Assembly (NCBI RefSeq): GCF_000237825.1
Contig: NZ_CM001377.1
Span: forward strand, 868,001-932,000
Origin: Thermanaerovibrio velox DSM 12556
GTDB taxonomy: Bacteria > Synergistota > Synergistia > Synergistales > Synergistaceae
Length of the DNA stretch: 64,000 bases
Direction: 5' to 3'
The position numbers were made by a program, and so were the translations under genes. Positions 24,873 to 34,902 of this stretch are shown piece by piece. How positions within the stretch are numbered: the stretch's first letter is position 1; every line of letters begins with the position of its first letter. The notes below the pieces were generated by a model. That model worked only from the letters and a program-made list of their open reading frames with translations, made no database searches and was not told where the DNA came from.

Positions 24873-26411
24873 ATGTTGAAGCTTAGAGAGTTTTTGAACT
24901 TGATTAGCCAAGAGCCGGATTTTGTATCTGTGATTGTAAGAGATGAGTCCACCTTGGATAGAGAGGTATGTGATGTTGCATCGGATACCTATAGCGTAAG
25001 AGATGGATCTATCTTCGTGTGTGTTAAGGGAAGCAGGTATGACGGGCACAGCTTTGCGAGGGATGCGGTAAGGTCGGGGGCGGTTGCGTTATGCGTGCAA
25101 AACCCCATTGACGACATCCAGGTCCCTCAAGTGGTCTCTTCAAACCCAAGGTCTTTCATGGGTAGGTTGGGGGCTGTGTTGTACGGTTGGCCCTCTAAGC
25201 AGCTTAAGATGGTGGGAGTGACAGGTACCAACGGCAAAACCACCACCACGTACATGATAAGGTCAATATTCGATAAGTCGGGCATGAAAACCGGCCTTTT
25301 GGGGACTATATTTTACTGCGATGGCATATCGTTTGAGTATGCTGATAGGACAACCCCAGAGGGCAGCGGCATTCAGATGTTCCTTAAGAGGATGAGGGAC
25401 AACGGCTGCCATGCCTGTGTCATGGAGGCCTCTTCTCATGGATTGGAGCAGGGAAGGCTGGAAGGGTGCCTTTTTGACGGGGCGGTTTTTACGAACCTTA
25501 CCCCTGAACACCTGGACTTCCATGGTAGCCTGGATTCTTATTTTCATGCAAAACGAAAACTGTTTGATTGTTATATGAAAGATGGCTGGGTTGGGGCTTC
25601 AAACGCGTATGATACATGGGGTAAGAGGCTGCTGGAAGAGTACGGCGGAAACATGAATGGATATGCGGTTATAGGTGTAAACGAACCCCCTATCAAGGGT
25701 GTTTGGTGTGGCAGGGTCGTATCCTATGGTCTTGATGGCATGACTCTGGACGTGTTCGATCCCCAATGTCAGATGTTCATTGATAAGCTTCCTGTTCCCC
25801 TGATAGGTGAATATAACGCTCAGAACGCCATGGGAGCCATTGCTCTTTGTGCTTCCCTGGGTATAGACGCCTCTTCCATAAGGAGAGGTATTACCTCGAT
25901 GCCCCAGGTTCCAGGTAGGCTGGAGACTTACCGATTCCCTAACAACGTGGTGGCGGTGATCGATTATGCCCATACGCCAGATGGGCTGGAGAAGGTGTTG
26001 ACAGCCCTTAAAAAGGTCTGTGCCGGAAAGCTATGGGCAGTATTTGGCCATGGGGGGGAGAGAAGCAGGGAGCATAGGCCTAAACTAGGAGCGGTTGCCT
26101 CTTCTTTGGCGGACAGGGTGGTTATAACGATGGACAATCCAAGGAGCGAGGATCCAGAGGATATAGCCCGGCAGATAGAGTCGGGAATGGTGAAACCAAA
26201 GGACGGGTTTGCCCATTGGGTTATAATAAACCGCTCTGAGGCCATAAGGTTTGCGATGGATAACGCTGCCCCTGGAGATTTGGTGGCTATAACGGGTAAG
26301 GGACCGGAACGGTTCCTTATATTTGCAGATCGCAAAGAGCCCTTCGAAGACCGTTTAGAGTTGATAACCTGGGGAAGGGAGCGTTTTGGTCCCCTAGAGT
26401 GGGATGTCTAG
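24873..26411 (+). CDS. murE: UDP-MurNAc-tripeptide synthetase MurE (meso-diaminopimelate type)
   Basis: A 512-residue Mur ligase that adds the third stem residue. The ATP-binding loop TGTNGKTT is at residues 117-124, and the KxGR-like carbamoyl-lysine region (HAKRKLFD) is present. The substrate-selecting motif is D421-N-P-R424, the arginine form used by meso-DAP ligases; Lys-adding enzymes lack it. The stem peptide is therefore predicted to contain meso-DAP, fitting a diderm envelope. An SD-like aggtga lies just upstream of the ATG. Confidence 0.95.
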   Translation: MLKLREFLNLISQEPDFVSVIVRDESTLDREVCDVASDTYSVRDGSIFVCVKGSRYDGHSFARDAVRSGAVALCVQNPIDDIQVPQVVSSNPRSFMGRLGAVLYGWPSKQLKMVGVTGTNGKTTTTYMIRSIFDKSGMKTGLLGTIFYCDGISFEYADRTTPEGSGIQMFLKRMRDNGCHACVMEASSHGLEQGRLEGCLFDGAVFTNLTPEHLDFHGSLDSYFHAKRKLFDCYMKDGWVGASNAYDTWGKRLLEEYGGNMNGYAVIGVNEPPIKGVWCGRVVSYGLDGMTLDVFDPQCQMFIDKLPVPLIGEYNAQNAMGAIALCASLGIDASSIRRGITSMPQVPGRLETYRFPNNVVAVIDYAHTPDGLEKVLTALKKVCAGKLWAVFGHGGERSREHRPKLGAVASSLADRVVITMDNPRSEDPEDIARQIESGMVKPKDGFAHWVIINRSEAIRFAMDNAAPGDLVAITGKGPERFLIFADRKEPFEDRLELITWGRERFGPLEWDV

Positions 26412-26504
26412 GTGAAGGATGTTTTGTATGCCATCCCAAGGTGCCAAGGGGTGTCTGTTTGTATTTAAGTTAAAATTTTCATAAAGACAGGGGATTTGAT
26501 ATTT

Positions 26505-27896
26505 ATGTCCGGTGGGGATTTTCTTACCCTTGGGGATATAGCGAGGTTATCTGCTGGAACTCTGATAGGCCCTGATGTGTCCTTGCCAAGGGGCATTTCG
26601 ATTGATAGCAGGGATGTAAAAAGTGGAGATTTGTTCGTTGCCATTGAGGGCAATAGGACTGACGGGCACAAGTACGTGTCTCAGGCGTTCAAGAGTGGGG
26701 CGTCTTGTGCTTTGGTAAAACGGTCTAAGCTGGATATAGTAAAAGCCCCTATGGGGTGCAGCATCGTAGCGGTTGATGATACAGAGAAAACCTTGGCTCT
26801 GGCAGCCAGGGAGTGGCTGGACAGGGTCTCTCCAAGGGTTATAGGGATTACTGGATCAGTCGGTAAGACCACTACCAGAGAGGTCATGTTGGCCGCCATG
26901 AAGGGTATAGGGCCTGCTCATAGTGCCCCTAAGAGTTACAACACGATGATAGGGGCATCTCTCACCGTTTTATCCATGCCTAGGGATTGCAGGTTCCTTG
27001 TCTTAGAGTACGGAACCAGCAGTTTCGGTGAGATATCATCCCTGGTGAACGTGTTCCCGCCTAACGACATGATAATAACGGAGGTTCGCCCTGCCCATCT
27101 GGAGGGGTTGGGAAGCCTTGAGGGAGTTTTAAGGGCTAAACTGGAGATATTGGAGTCCCCGAGGGGGGAATTTTTGTCTTATAACGCCGATAACGACCTC
27201 CTGTGGAATGCCTTTAGTAGCGGTATAGGTGATGGGAATGGCTTGGAGGTAGTGTCTGTTGGGACCAGTAGGGGAGACGTGAGGATTGAACATCGTGAGA
27301 TCCTGTGGTCTTGTGATGGCCCTAGGCTCTTCATGGTGGTCTCCTATGGTGGGGAAAGAGTGGAAATATCCTCCGGATTGTGGCTTCTTCACAATGCCTA
27401 CTCTCTAGCCTTCGCTTGGCTCATGGCAAAGCGAAACAGGGGGGAGGACTCTTTTGTAAATTTAGCCAGCTCGTTAACTCCATTCTCGGGAAGAGGCGAT
27501 GTGATTAGGACGAGCGGCGGAGGGTGGATGATTAACGAATCCTATAACGCAAACCCAGCGTCCATGAGTGCCGCCATAGATAACTTGATGGATCTTGCGC
27601 AAAAGGCCAATCTCCGACCGCAAGCGATCTTAGGGGGCATGTTGGAGCTGGGAGCGGAATCCGATCACTGGCATGCCTTGATGGTGGATAAGCTGCGGGG
27701 GTTGAAAGAGCTGGATAAGGTGGTATTTGTTGGTAGGGAATGGTCAAAGTGTGCTCTCCCTGACAGTGCAATTTGGGTGAATAGCTTGGAGGACGTTTTA
27801 GAACTTCCCCTTGACATGGGAGATGGGACCTTAACCTTGATCAAGGGATCTAGGGGATATGGCCTTGATGGATTTGTTAAGGTTAAGTCCAGATAG
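26505..27896 (+). CDS. murF: UDP-MurNAc-pentapeptide synthetase MurF
   Basis: A 463-residue Mur ligase that adds D-Ala-D-Ala. GITGSVGKTTTRE is the ATP loop, SYNTMIGASL the following motif, and INESYNANPASM the conserved block in the C-terminal domain. The ATG at 26505 is preferred because caggggat precedes it at a normal distance; a TTG at 26496 lies too close to that SD. No ddl gene for making D-Ala-D-Ala is in the cluster. Confidence 0.94.
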   Translation: MSGGDFLTLGDIARLSAGTLIGPDVSLPRGISIDSRDVKSGDLFVAIEGNRTDGHKYVSQAFKSGASCALVKRSKLDIVKAPMGCSIVAVDDTEKTLALAAREWLDRVSPRVIGITGSVGKTTTREVMLAAMKGIGPAHSAPKSYNTMIGASLTVLSMPRDCRFLVLEYGTSSFGEISSLVNVFPPNDMIITEVRPAHLEGLGSLEGVLRAKLEILESPRGEFLSYNADNDLLWNAFSSGIGDGNGLEVVSVGTSRGDVRIEHREILWSCDGPRLFMVVSYGGERVEISSGLWLLHNAYSLAFAWLMAKRNRGEDSFVNLASSLTPFSGRGDVIRTSGGGWMINESYNANPASMSAAIDNLMDLAQKANLRPQAILGGMLELGAESDHWHALMVDKLRGLKELDKVVFVGREWSKCALPDSAIWVNSLEDVLELPLDMGDGTLTLIKGSRGYGLDGFVKVKSR

Positions 27897-27901
27897 CTTT
27901 T

Positions 27902-28888
27902 GTGATGAAGGGTGGCGGTATATTGTCTTTTGATGATGCTATTAAATTAGCCCCCATGTGGATCTTTGTCTTGACTTTCCTATCTCAGGTGTTGGCACAA
28001 GAAGGCTGGGTGCGGTTTATGGCCCAGTTTAAAATAAAGCAAAACGTCAAGGAATACGGTCCAGAGGGGCATGCGGTAAAGGTGGGCACTCCATCCATGG
28101 GCGGGGTTGTGTTCCCACTCTGTATAGTCGTTGTTTTGCCATTTTGTGGGAGTGATACTTTGAAGTTGTTTTCCCTCCCGCTTCTGGCTTCGGTGGTTGG
28201 TTATCTGGATGACCATGCTAAGGTGGTTAAAGGGTCTGGAGATGGCCTTAGCAGCCTTCAAAAACTTGGGCTTCAGGTGGCTTTGTCCATGCCTTGGTGT
28301 GTATGGGTATCCATGGGTGAGGGGATCAGCCTTTGGTCTGGAATGAGGGTTGCGGGATATTTTGCGATACCATTGCTTCTCTTTTTGAGCGTAGGTCTTC
28401 AAAACGCGGTGAACGTTACCGATGGTTTGGATGGCCTTGCGGCGGGGGCTATGGCCATATCTGTGCTGGGTTTTATCCCTTTTCTGGTTGATAATCCCAT
28501 GGGGCTTGCTTTTGTGGCTGCATTGCTGGCGGTTTGCCTGGCCTTTCTTTGGCACAATTCTCATCCTGCCAGGGTTTTTATGGGAGATGGTGGTGCTCAC
28601 TTCCTTGCCGGGTCTCTCTTGGTGCTGGGTGTTATATCCGGCAGGCTCTGGCTTGTGTTCCCCATGGGTTTCCTATTTGGGGTTGAAATCCTTTCCGTGG
28701 CAATTCAGATATTAGCAATAAGAAAATTTGGGCGTAAGGTCTTCAGGATGAGTCCTATTCATCATCACTTTGAGCTGATTGGGTGGCCAGAGACCAGGAT
28801 AGTGACTAGGTTTTGGTTGGTTCATGTGTTCGGGATGGTGGCTTTGGTTATGATCGCCGCTGTTTTTGGGGAGGGCATGTTAGGTTGA
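27902..28888 (+). CDS. mraY: phospho-MurNAc-pentapeptide transferase MraY
   Basis: A roughly 328-residue polytopic membrane enzyme (about ten helices) that makes lipid I on undecaprenyl phosphate. VGTPSMGG, the Mg2+-binding NVTDGLDGLAAG, and SPIHHHFELIGW are the conserved loops. The usual MGDxGS segment reads MGDGGAHFLAG, a Ser-to-Ala change worth noting. Start choice is uncertain: GTG 27902 and ATG 27905 have no SD, while a TTG at 27923 follows aaggg by ten bases. Its stop overlaps the murD start. Confidence 0.93.
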   Translation: MMKGGGILSFDDAIKLAPMWIFVLTFLSQVLAQEGWVRFMAQFKIKQNVKEYGPEGHAVKVGTPSMGGVVFPLCIVVVLPFCGSDTLKLFSLPLLASVVGYLDDHAKVVKGSGDGLSSLQKLGLQVALSMPWCVWVSMGEGISLWSGMRVAGYFAIPLLLFLSVGLQNAVNVTDGLDGLAAGAMAISVLGFIPFLVDNPMGLAFVAALLAVCLAFLWHNSHPARVFMGDGGAHFLAGSLLVLGVISGRLWLVFPMGFLFGVEILSVAIQILAIRKFGRKVFRMSPIHHHFELIGWPETRIVTRFWLVHVFGMVALVMIAAVFGEGMLG

Positions 28889-30276
28889 AAAATTTGCTTC
28901 GCGATTGGACTGGAAAGGCTGTAACGATAATAGGGGGCGGGCTTAGCGGTGTTGCCTTGGCAAGGCTCGCCAAGGAGGCGGGAGCAAGGGTTTTCGTATC
29001 GGACGCTGCCAAGATCAAGGATGATCGGCTCTCGGATATGAAAGCCATGGGCATAGCCTTTGAGGAGGAGGGGCACACGGAGAGGCTTTTTGAGGCAGAT
29101 GCTCTGGTGTTAAGTTCCGGAATAGCTCCAACATCGCCGGTGCTTTCCCTTGCTAGAGATAAGGGGATACCTGTTGTTGGAGAGCTGGATTTTGTGGCTC
29201 CCTTTTTGGACGTACCGGTTATTGCTGTAACAGGGAGTAACGGCAAGACCACTACCACGGGGATGTTGGGGCACTTCTTTTCCTCTTTGGGACTTAAGGT
29301 GGTTACTGCGGGGAACATTGGTAACCCGATCGCCCTGGTCCCCGTATGCTTTTCTGACTCCCAGGTGGTTGTTGCGGAGGTGAGCAGTTTTCAGCTCTTT
29401 TGGTGCTCTAGTGCCACCTTTGTGGGCAGTGTTGTGACCAACATAGCGCCTGATCACATTGACTGGCATGGATCATTCGAAAATTACGTGGCATCCAAGA
29501 AAAGGGCTATGGAGAGGACTATGCTTTCTGGTTTCTCTATTATACAACGCTCGGATGCGAACATCTTGGGAGCCTCGGGGTTATCTCATAAGGTGTTAAC
29601 CTTGACATGGGGTCATGCCCTAGGGGAACAGGACGTATGTTTGGATGATGATGCCAAGGAGGCCAGGATGATCCTCGATGGCCAGCCTATAAGGCTTTTC
29701 CGATTTGAAGAGGTAAAGCTGCTGGGTAAACATAACCTCGAGAATGCCGCCATGGCATTGGCGTCTGCAGCTATGTTCCTTCGTCGCCCTGTCTCTGGAG
29801 AGGAGGTTAATATAGCCGGTTTTAAAGCACCGCCTCACCGTTGTGAGCTCGCAGGAGTAGTGAATGGAGTTATCTTCGTGGACGATTCTAAGGGTACCAA
29901 CGTTGCTGCCACTGTCACTGCCTTAAAGAGCTTAAAGTGTCCTGGCAATGGAAGGAAGATAATACTCCTTGGAGGCCGCGGCAAGGGGGAAACTTATGAA
30001 CTGCTTGCCAGGGCGGTATTGGAGGAGTGTTACCACGCGGTTTTATATGGGGAAGAGGGGATGGCTATCGGGGCTGCCCTCTCAAAGGCGGGGTTTTCTA
30101 ATTGGGTATATGTCAATGATCTAAACGATGCTGTAAATAAGGCCTATGAGTTAGCAAGGCCCAATGACATGGTGCTCCTGTCTCCCGCATGCACAAGCTG
30201 GGACCAGTATTCAAGCTATAAAGAGCGTGGAGATCACTTTAAACGTTTAGTGGCCTCCCTTGCTAGCTTAAACTAA
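28885..30276 (+). CDS. murD: UDP-MurNAc-L-alanine:D-glutamate ligase MurD
   Basis: A 463-residue ligase adding D-Glu. An N-terminal Rossmann segment (TIIGGGLSGVALARLAKEAG) is followed by the ATP loop VTGSNGKTTTTG at residues 115-126, and near the C-terminus by VDDSKGTNVAA. The start is TTG 28885, which overlaps the mraY stop (TTGA) and has ggaggg nine bases upstream. Longer in-frame alternatives lie inside mraY. Confidence 0.94.
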   Translation: MKNLLRDWTGKAVTIIGGGLSGVALARLAKEAGARVFVSDAAKIKDDRLSDMKAMGIAFEEEGHTERLFEADALVLSSGIAPTSPVLSLARDKGIPVVGELDFVAPFLDVPVIAVTGSNGKTTTTGMLGHFFSSLGLKVVTAGNIGNPIALVPVCFSDSQVVVAEVSSFQLFWCSSATFVGSVVTNIAPDHIDWHGSFENYVASKKRAMERTMLSGFSIIQRSDANILGASGLSHKVLTLTWGHALGEQDVCLDDDAKEARMILDGQPIRLFRFEEVKLLGKHNLENAAMALASAAMFLRRPVSGEEVNIAGFKAPPHRCELAGVVNGVIFVDDSKGTNVAATVTALKSLKCPGNGRKIILLGGRGKGETYELLARAVLEECYHAVLYGEEGMAIGAALSKAGFSNWVYVNDLNDAVNKAYELARPNDMVLLSPACTSWDQYSSYKERGDHFKRLVASLASLN

Positions 30277-30301
30277 AGGGCTTTTGAGGGGTGATATTGA
30301 T

Positions 30302-31438
30302 TTGTCCCGCTCGTTAGAACCACCTCTTGGCTCACGGGGTTATGATACCAGACCAGATGTACTGCTGTGGCTAATCCCGTTTCTCCTGAACGGCCTTGGT
30401 ATGTTGGTGATAACGTCCACTACTACTCCCAAGATATTTGGCAGCAGCGGTTCCCTTTTTTGGGTTGGGCTTAAGCAGCTTCAATGGATGTTGATAGGAT
30501 GGGTAGGCTTCATAGTAGGTTGGAGGATACCTTTTAGGGTGTGGATGCGAACGAGCGGCATCCTTTGGGTTGTGTCGATATTTTTGGTGTTTTGTACCCT
30601 TCTCCCAGGTATAGGGGCTACCATAGGTGGAGCAAGAAGATGGATAAGGATCGCTGGTTTGTCGTTTCAACCAGGGGAGGTACTTTACCTATTTTTTTCC
30701 ATTCATCTTACCAAGATGCTCCATAAACACGATAAGGATGAGATAAAATCCTTCATTGTTCTTTTGTCCCTTATTTTTTTGTCTGCTGCTCCGCTTCTAT
30801 TGCAACCTGACCTGGGGACCATCATACTTATATTTACTATAGGCATGGGTATTTTTGTGGAGCGCCATGGTTGGAGGTTGCCGCTTGTCTCTGCCGTAGG
30901 AGGGGTGGTGATCCTCGTTTTGCTTATAGTTGCCGAACCATATCGTATGAGGCGAGTGGTTGCGTTTTTGGATCCCTGGAAAGACCCCTTGGATACTGGT
31001 TTTCAGGCTATTCAGGGGCTAATTGCCTTTAGCAACGGTGGGCTTTGGGGGACTGGGCTGGGGCATGGTTTCCAGAAGCTTCAATACTTGCCTGCTGCAT
31101 ACACGGATTTCATATTTGCCGCCCTTGGGGAGGAGATGGGACTTGTTGGCACCATGGGAGTTCTTGCTCTCTTCTTCATATGGACCATGAGGGTTAAGAG
31201 ATATTACTTTGAAATGGACGATGATATCGTGGCCTCAATGCTTTGGGCCATGGTATTGACTATAATTACCCCCTTTTTTATTAACGTGGGGGGAGTTACG
31301 AAGATGATGCCTCTTACCGGTATGCCGTTGCCATTTTTGAGCTATGGCGGCACATCCTTGGTGATGATGTGGTTTAGGCTCGGAATGGTGATGGGTATAT
31401 GTAGTGCTGGGGCATCTCAGAAGAGGGGATTAGCTTGA
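30302..31438 (+). CDS. ftsW: peptidoglycan polymerase FtsW (SEDS family)
   Basis: A 378-residue SEDS glycosyltransferase with about ten transmembrane helices. It polymerises lipid II at the septum together with FtsI. LLPGIGATIGGARRWIRI, LQPDLGT, GTGLGHGFQKLQYLPAAYTDF and the late LPFLSYGGTSL are the family signatures; the catalytic aspartate is the one in the LQPDLG segment region. The TTG at 30302 is chosen for its gagggg SD ten bases upstream. The 3' end overlaps murG by four bases. Confidence 0.94.
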   Translation: MSRSLEPPLGSRGYDTRPDVLLWLIPFLLNGLGMLVITSTTTPKIFGSSGSLFWVGLKQLQWMLIGWVGFIVGWRIPFRVWMRTSGILWVVSIFLVFCTLLPGIGATIGGARRWIRIAGLSFQPGEVLYLFFSIHLTKMLHKHDKDEIKSFIVLLSLIFLSAAPLLLQPDLGTIILIFTIGMGIFVERHGWRLPLVSAVGGVVILVLLIVAEPYRMRRVVAFLDPWKDPLDTGFQAIQGLIAFSNGGLWGTGLGHGFQKLQYLPAAYTDFIFAALGEEMGLVGTMGVLALFFIWTMRVKRYYFEMDDDIVASMLWAMVLTIITPFFINVGGVTKMMPLTGMPLPFLSYGGTSLVMMWFRLGMVMGICSAGASQKRGLA

Positions 31439-32517
31439 GGATAAAGCGAGTCTTAGTGGTTGCTGGCGGGACTGGAGGACATATATGGCCTGCGATAGCC
31501 TTTGGGAGCTGGCTTAGGGAAAGGCATTCGGATGTGGATATTTCCTTTGTGTCTGGATCAAGGCCCCTTGAGTTGAAGATATACAGGGAGGTCAATTTGG
31601 ATCCTCATATAATACACTTGGAGGGTTCCCCCCTGGGGGGGGGATTGCGCAAGATGCCCAGGAGATGGAAGCAGATATTTAAGTGTTTTCACCAGGCTAG
31701 GGACTGTATAGAGAAAGAGGCCCCTGATGTATGTCTTATGTTTGGAGGATACGTATCCTTCCCAGCACTTATGGTGTCCAAGATGATGGGGTTGCGTTGC
31801 CTTATACACGAGCAGAACGCAGTGGCCGGACGGGTTACTAGGCTGGCTGCCTTGCTTGGTGTCCCCGTGGCATCTGGATGGGATACCTGTCATCCCCTTA
31901 AGGACAAAAGCTATAAGTACGTGGGGGTGCCAATAAGGGGAATGCAAAGGATACCTAGGCCCATTGCTTTAAGGCGATTGGGGATATCGGTAGAAGCGGG
32001 ATCGAAGGTGGCCTTGGTATTGGGAGGGTCTTTGGGAAGCGGATCTCTTTTCGAGAAGGTTATAGAAGCATCGAAGGATGAATACTTTAGTGGGTGGACG
32101 TTTCTAATCATAGGGGCAAGTAGCGTCCCCCAAGTTATTGGAAAGTGCATTCTCATGCCTCACACGTGGGACATGGAAGCCCTTTATTCCGTGACGGACG
32201 TTGTCATAACCAGAGGGGGAGCTTCAAGTTTAACTGAGATTAAGTTATGGAAGTTGCCTTGTGTTATAATTCCTTGGCGTGATTCATCAGGTGGACATCA
32301 GAGGGCCAATGCTGTGGCCTTTTGCCGATCCGCCAGGGGTTTGATCCTAGACGAGGAGTTAGTTTCGGGAGGCCTGGGAAGGGCGGTGGAATCCCTCTTG
32401 AACGGGGGGAGCGCTTCCTCAGACTTGATTGTCTGTGGCACGACTTTAGATGAGGATCTCCCATCTGTTACATCTAAGACTTGTTGCGATTTATGGGAAA
32501 TGCTGCTCGCTCTCTAA
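31435..32517 (+). CDS. murG: UDP-GlcNAc:lipid I N-acetylglucosaminyltransferase MurG
   Basis: A 360-residue GT-B fold enzyme making lipid II on the cytoplasmic face. VVAGGTGGHIWPA is the N-terminal glycine loop, HEQNAVAGRVTRL the acceptor-side motif, and VITRGGASSLTEIKLWKLPCVIIPW the UDP-binding C-terminal block (part quoted). The TTG start overlaps the ftsW stop (TTGA). Confidence 0.94.
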   Translation: MRIKRVLVVAGGTGGHIWPAIAFGSWLRERHSDVDISFVSGSRPLELKIYREVNLDPHIIHLEGSPLGGGLRKMPRRWKQIFKCFHQARDCIEKEAPDVCLMFGGYVSFPALMVSKMMGLRCLIHEQNAVAGRVTRLAALLGVPVASGWDTCHPLKDKSYKYVGVPIRGMQRIPRPIALRRLGISVEAGSKVALVLGGSLGSGSLFEKVIEASKDEYFSGWTFLIIGASSVPQVIGKCILMPHTWDMEALYSVTDVVITRGGASSLTEIKLWKLPCVIIPWRDSSGGHQRANAVAFCRSARGLILDEELVSGGLGRAVESLLNGGSASSDLIVCGTTLDEDLPSVTSKTCCDLWEMLLAL

Positions 32518-32540
32518 AAATCGAAAGGAGAGGTATTGCT

Positions 32541-33995
32541 TTGCTTAAAATGCCTTCCAATGGCCTTGGCTGCGGTACGAAGATACATCTCATGGGAATT
32601 GGTGGAGCCGGCATGAGCGGTCTTGCGCTGCTGTTGAAGGGGATGGGATGCCAGGTTAGTGGTTGTGATGCGGCCAAGACGTCCTACAGTAAGAAGCTGG
32701 TTCAGGGTGGGATGGAGGTACTGATGGGGCACGACGAAGCCCATATTGGACGTTTCATGCCTGACCTTTTGGTCTATACGAGTGCCATAGAGGACTCTCA
32801 TCCGGAGATAGTTGAGGCCAGGAGGCTAGGTGTTACGGTGGCTAAGCGGGCGGAAGTGCTAAGCGCCATATTTAACTCTAAGCGAGGATTTGGTGTGGCG
32901 GGTACTCATGGGAAAACAACCACCTCGTCAATGTTGGCCTTGATCGCCGAGCGACATGGGATTTCCCCTACCGTGGCCATAGGCGGTGAGCTCTGTGATA
33001 TAGGGTGTAATGCAAAGTTGGGGACCGGAGACGTCATGGTAGCCGAGCTTGACGAGAGCGATGGTAGCTTCGAGCTGTTTGAGCCAGAGGTTGCGGTGGT
33101 TACCAATGTTGATTGGGACCACGTAGATCATTATGGATCTGTTCATGATGTCTTAGACGCTTTCCTTCGGTTTGTGGGTGGGATGAAAGATGGAGGTGCT
33201 CTAGTGATATGCGCCGATGATGGTGGCAATCAGGAACTGCTTCGACGCATCGAATTTCGGGATAAGTGCATTAGGGTTCTCAAGTACGGATGGGGTACTT
33301 CCTGGGATTGGGGGGCCGCCAACGTTTGTCATATAGATGGGGGAGGCGTGGCCGCCGATGTGTACAGAGATGGCAAGTTCTGCGGCGAGCTACGCCTTCG
33401 TGTGAGTGGGGAGCATAACGTGCTTAATGCTCTTGGAGCATGTGCTGCGGCGGAGATGATGGGGGTGCCTTTCAAGGCTTCCTCGTCCATTTTAAGTTCT
33501 TTCAGTGGTGCCAAAAGGAGGTTCCAGCGGGTTGGATCCTCCGGGGGGGTGGATGTTTTCGATGATTACGGCCATCATCCAAGGGAAATTCAAGCCACTA
33601 TAAACGCTGCCCGAGGTGCATTCCCGGGCAGAAGGCTCATCGTTGTCTTTCAGCCCCATCGATATACCAGGACATCCGCCATGTACGGTGATTTCGCAAG
33701 AGTTCTGGCTTTAGCGGACAAGGCATTGGTGCTCCCAATTTATCCCGCGGATGAGAAACCTATCAGTGGCGTTAGCTCCAGCCTTATAGTCGATAATTTC
33801 CCTGAGGGGGCTTCTTCTCCGGTTCTATGCGGATCCTTTGATGAGGCGGTAAATACGCTGTCCGGTTTCTGTCGTCAAGGGGATGTTGTTTTAACTGTTG
33901 GGGCTGGGAATGTATCATGCCTTGGCGAAAGGATCGTTAACGCTCTTGGGGAGGGCAGAAGGCTTAATGATGAGGTGGCTGTTGGATCTAGATAG
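32541..33995 (+). CDS. murC: UDP-MurNAc:L-alanine ligase MurC
   Basis: A 484-residue Mur ligase starting the stem peptide. HLMGIGGAGMSGLA is the N-terminal nucleotide loop, VAGTHGKTTTSSM the ATP loop, and DDYGHHP with PHRYTRT the C-terminal blocks. The TTG at 32541 is chosen because aggagagg ends seven to eight bases upstream. Earlier ATGs fall inside murG. It overlaps murB by 26 bases. Confidence 0.94.
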   Translation: MLKMPSNGLGCGTKIHLMGIGGAGMSGLALLLKGMGCQVSGCDAAKTSYSKKLVQGGMEVLMGHDEAHIGRFMPDLLVYTSAIEDSHPEIVEARRLGVTVAKRAEVLSAIFNSKRGFGVAGTHGKTTTSSMLALIAERHGISPTVAIGGELCDIGCNAKLGTGDVMVAELDESDGSFELFEPEVAVVTNVDWDHVDHYGSVHDVLDAFLRFVGGMKDGGALVICADDGGNQELLRRIEFRDKCIRVLKYGWGTSWDWGAANVCHIDGGGVAADVYRDGKFCGELRLRVSGEHNVLNALGACAAAEMMGVPFKASSSILSSFSGAKRRFQRVGSSGGVDVFDDYGHHPREIQATINAARGAFPGRRLIVVFQPHRYTRTSAMYGDFARVLALADKALVLPIYPADEKPISGVSSSLIVDNFPEGASSPVLCGSFDEAVNTLSGFCRQGDVVLTVGAGNVSCLGERIVNALGEGRRLNDEVAVGSR

Positions 33996-34902
33996 GAGGG
34001 GACTTTGCTCTGTTAGACCCAAGGAACCTCTTAGATTCTGGAATACATGGTGTGTCGGTGGTTGTGCGGAAGCGGTGATAAGCCCAAGGTCGGAGTCTGC
34101 TTTGGGATGCATTAGGAAGATGACCTCCGAAGAGGGAGTTCATGCTTTTGTGCTCGGAGAGGGCTCAAATGTGCTGATCCCAGACGAGGGGCTTGAGGGT
34201 TTAGTCGTGCTGCTTCGTGACGACACTTCTCCCCCGATTGTGGAGTTCTCTTCGGATAGTAGAGTGGAAGTTCAGGTTTCGGCGGCCCTCCCGCTCCGCA
34301 AGTTGTTGAATTGGGCGGTTCGCAGAGGGCTTTCGGGGCTTGAGTTCGCTGTTGGAATCCCAGGGACTGTAGGTGGGGCTGTGGCGGGGAACGCCGGAGC
34401 CAAGGGGAGGTCAATAGGGGACTTGGTCACCTTCGTTAGAACCATTGAGGAGGATGGGAACGTTAGGGTGTGGATGGGTAATGAGTTGTCGTTCTCCTAT
34501 CGCAAGTCTGGGTTATCCTCTGGCAGATCTTGGATTACCTCCGTGGGTTTGAACTTGTATCCATCTAGCGATGGGGATATCAGACAGAGACTTAAGCACT
34601 TTGCCTCTTTCAGGAAGGGGCAACCGAAGAACGCTAAGACTGCGGGGTGTGTTTTTAAGAACCCACCTGGTGGAAGCGCTGGTATGATGTTGGACTCTGC
34701 GGGTTGCAAGGGGCTTAGAGTTGGTGGGGCTATGGTTTCTTTGCAACATGCAAACTTCATTGAGAACCTTGGGGATGCTACCGCGGGTAACATAATCCAG
34801 CTTGTTGATATTTGCAGGGATAGGGTAAGGGATAAGTTCGGGGTAAATCTCGAGTTAGAGGTAAGGGTTTTGGGAGATGGTCCATCGCCGCCCGAGGGTT
34901 AG
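33970..34902 (+). CDS. murB: UDP-N-acetylenolpyruvoylglucosamine reductase MurB
   Basis: A 310-residue FAD enzyme that reduces enolpyruvyl-UDP-GlcNAc to UDP-MurNAc. GEGSNVLIPD and GLEFAVGIPGTVGGAVAGNAG (in two parts) form the FAD domain. GCVFKNPPGGSAG carries the region of the proton-donating serine. SLQHANFIENLGDATAGNI closes the domain. The ATG at 33970 (or the adjacent 33967) has agaagg seven bases upstream. In this genome it lies in dcw between murC and ftsQ, as in Gram-positive and spirochete-like orders. Confidence 0.93.
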   Translation: MRWLLDLDRRGLCSVRPKEPLRFWNTWCVGGCAEAVISPRSESALGCIRKMTSEEGVHAFVLGEGSNVLIPDEGLEGLVVLLRDDTSPPIVEFSSDSRVEVQVSAALPLRKLLNWAVRRGLSGLEFAVGIPGTVGGAVAGNAGAKGRSIGDLVTFVRTIEEDGNVRVWMGNELSFSYRKSGLSSGRSWITSVGLNLYPSSDGDIRQRLKHFASFRKGQPKNAKTAGCVFKNPPGGSAGMMLDSAGCKGLRVGGAMVSLQHANFIENLGDATAGNIIQLVDICRDRVRDKFGVNLELEVRVLGDGPSPPEG

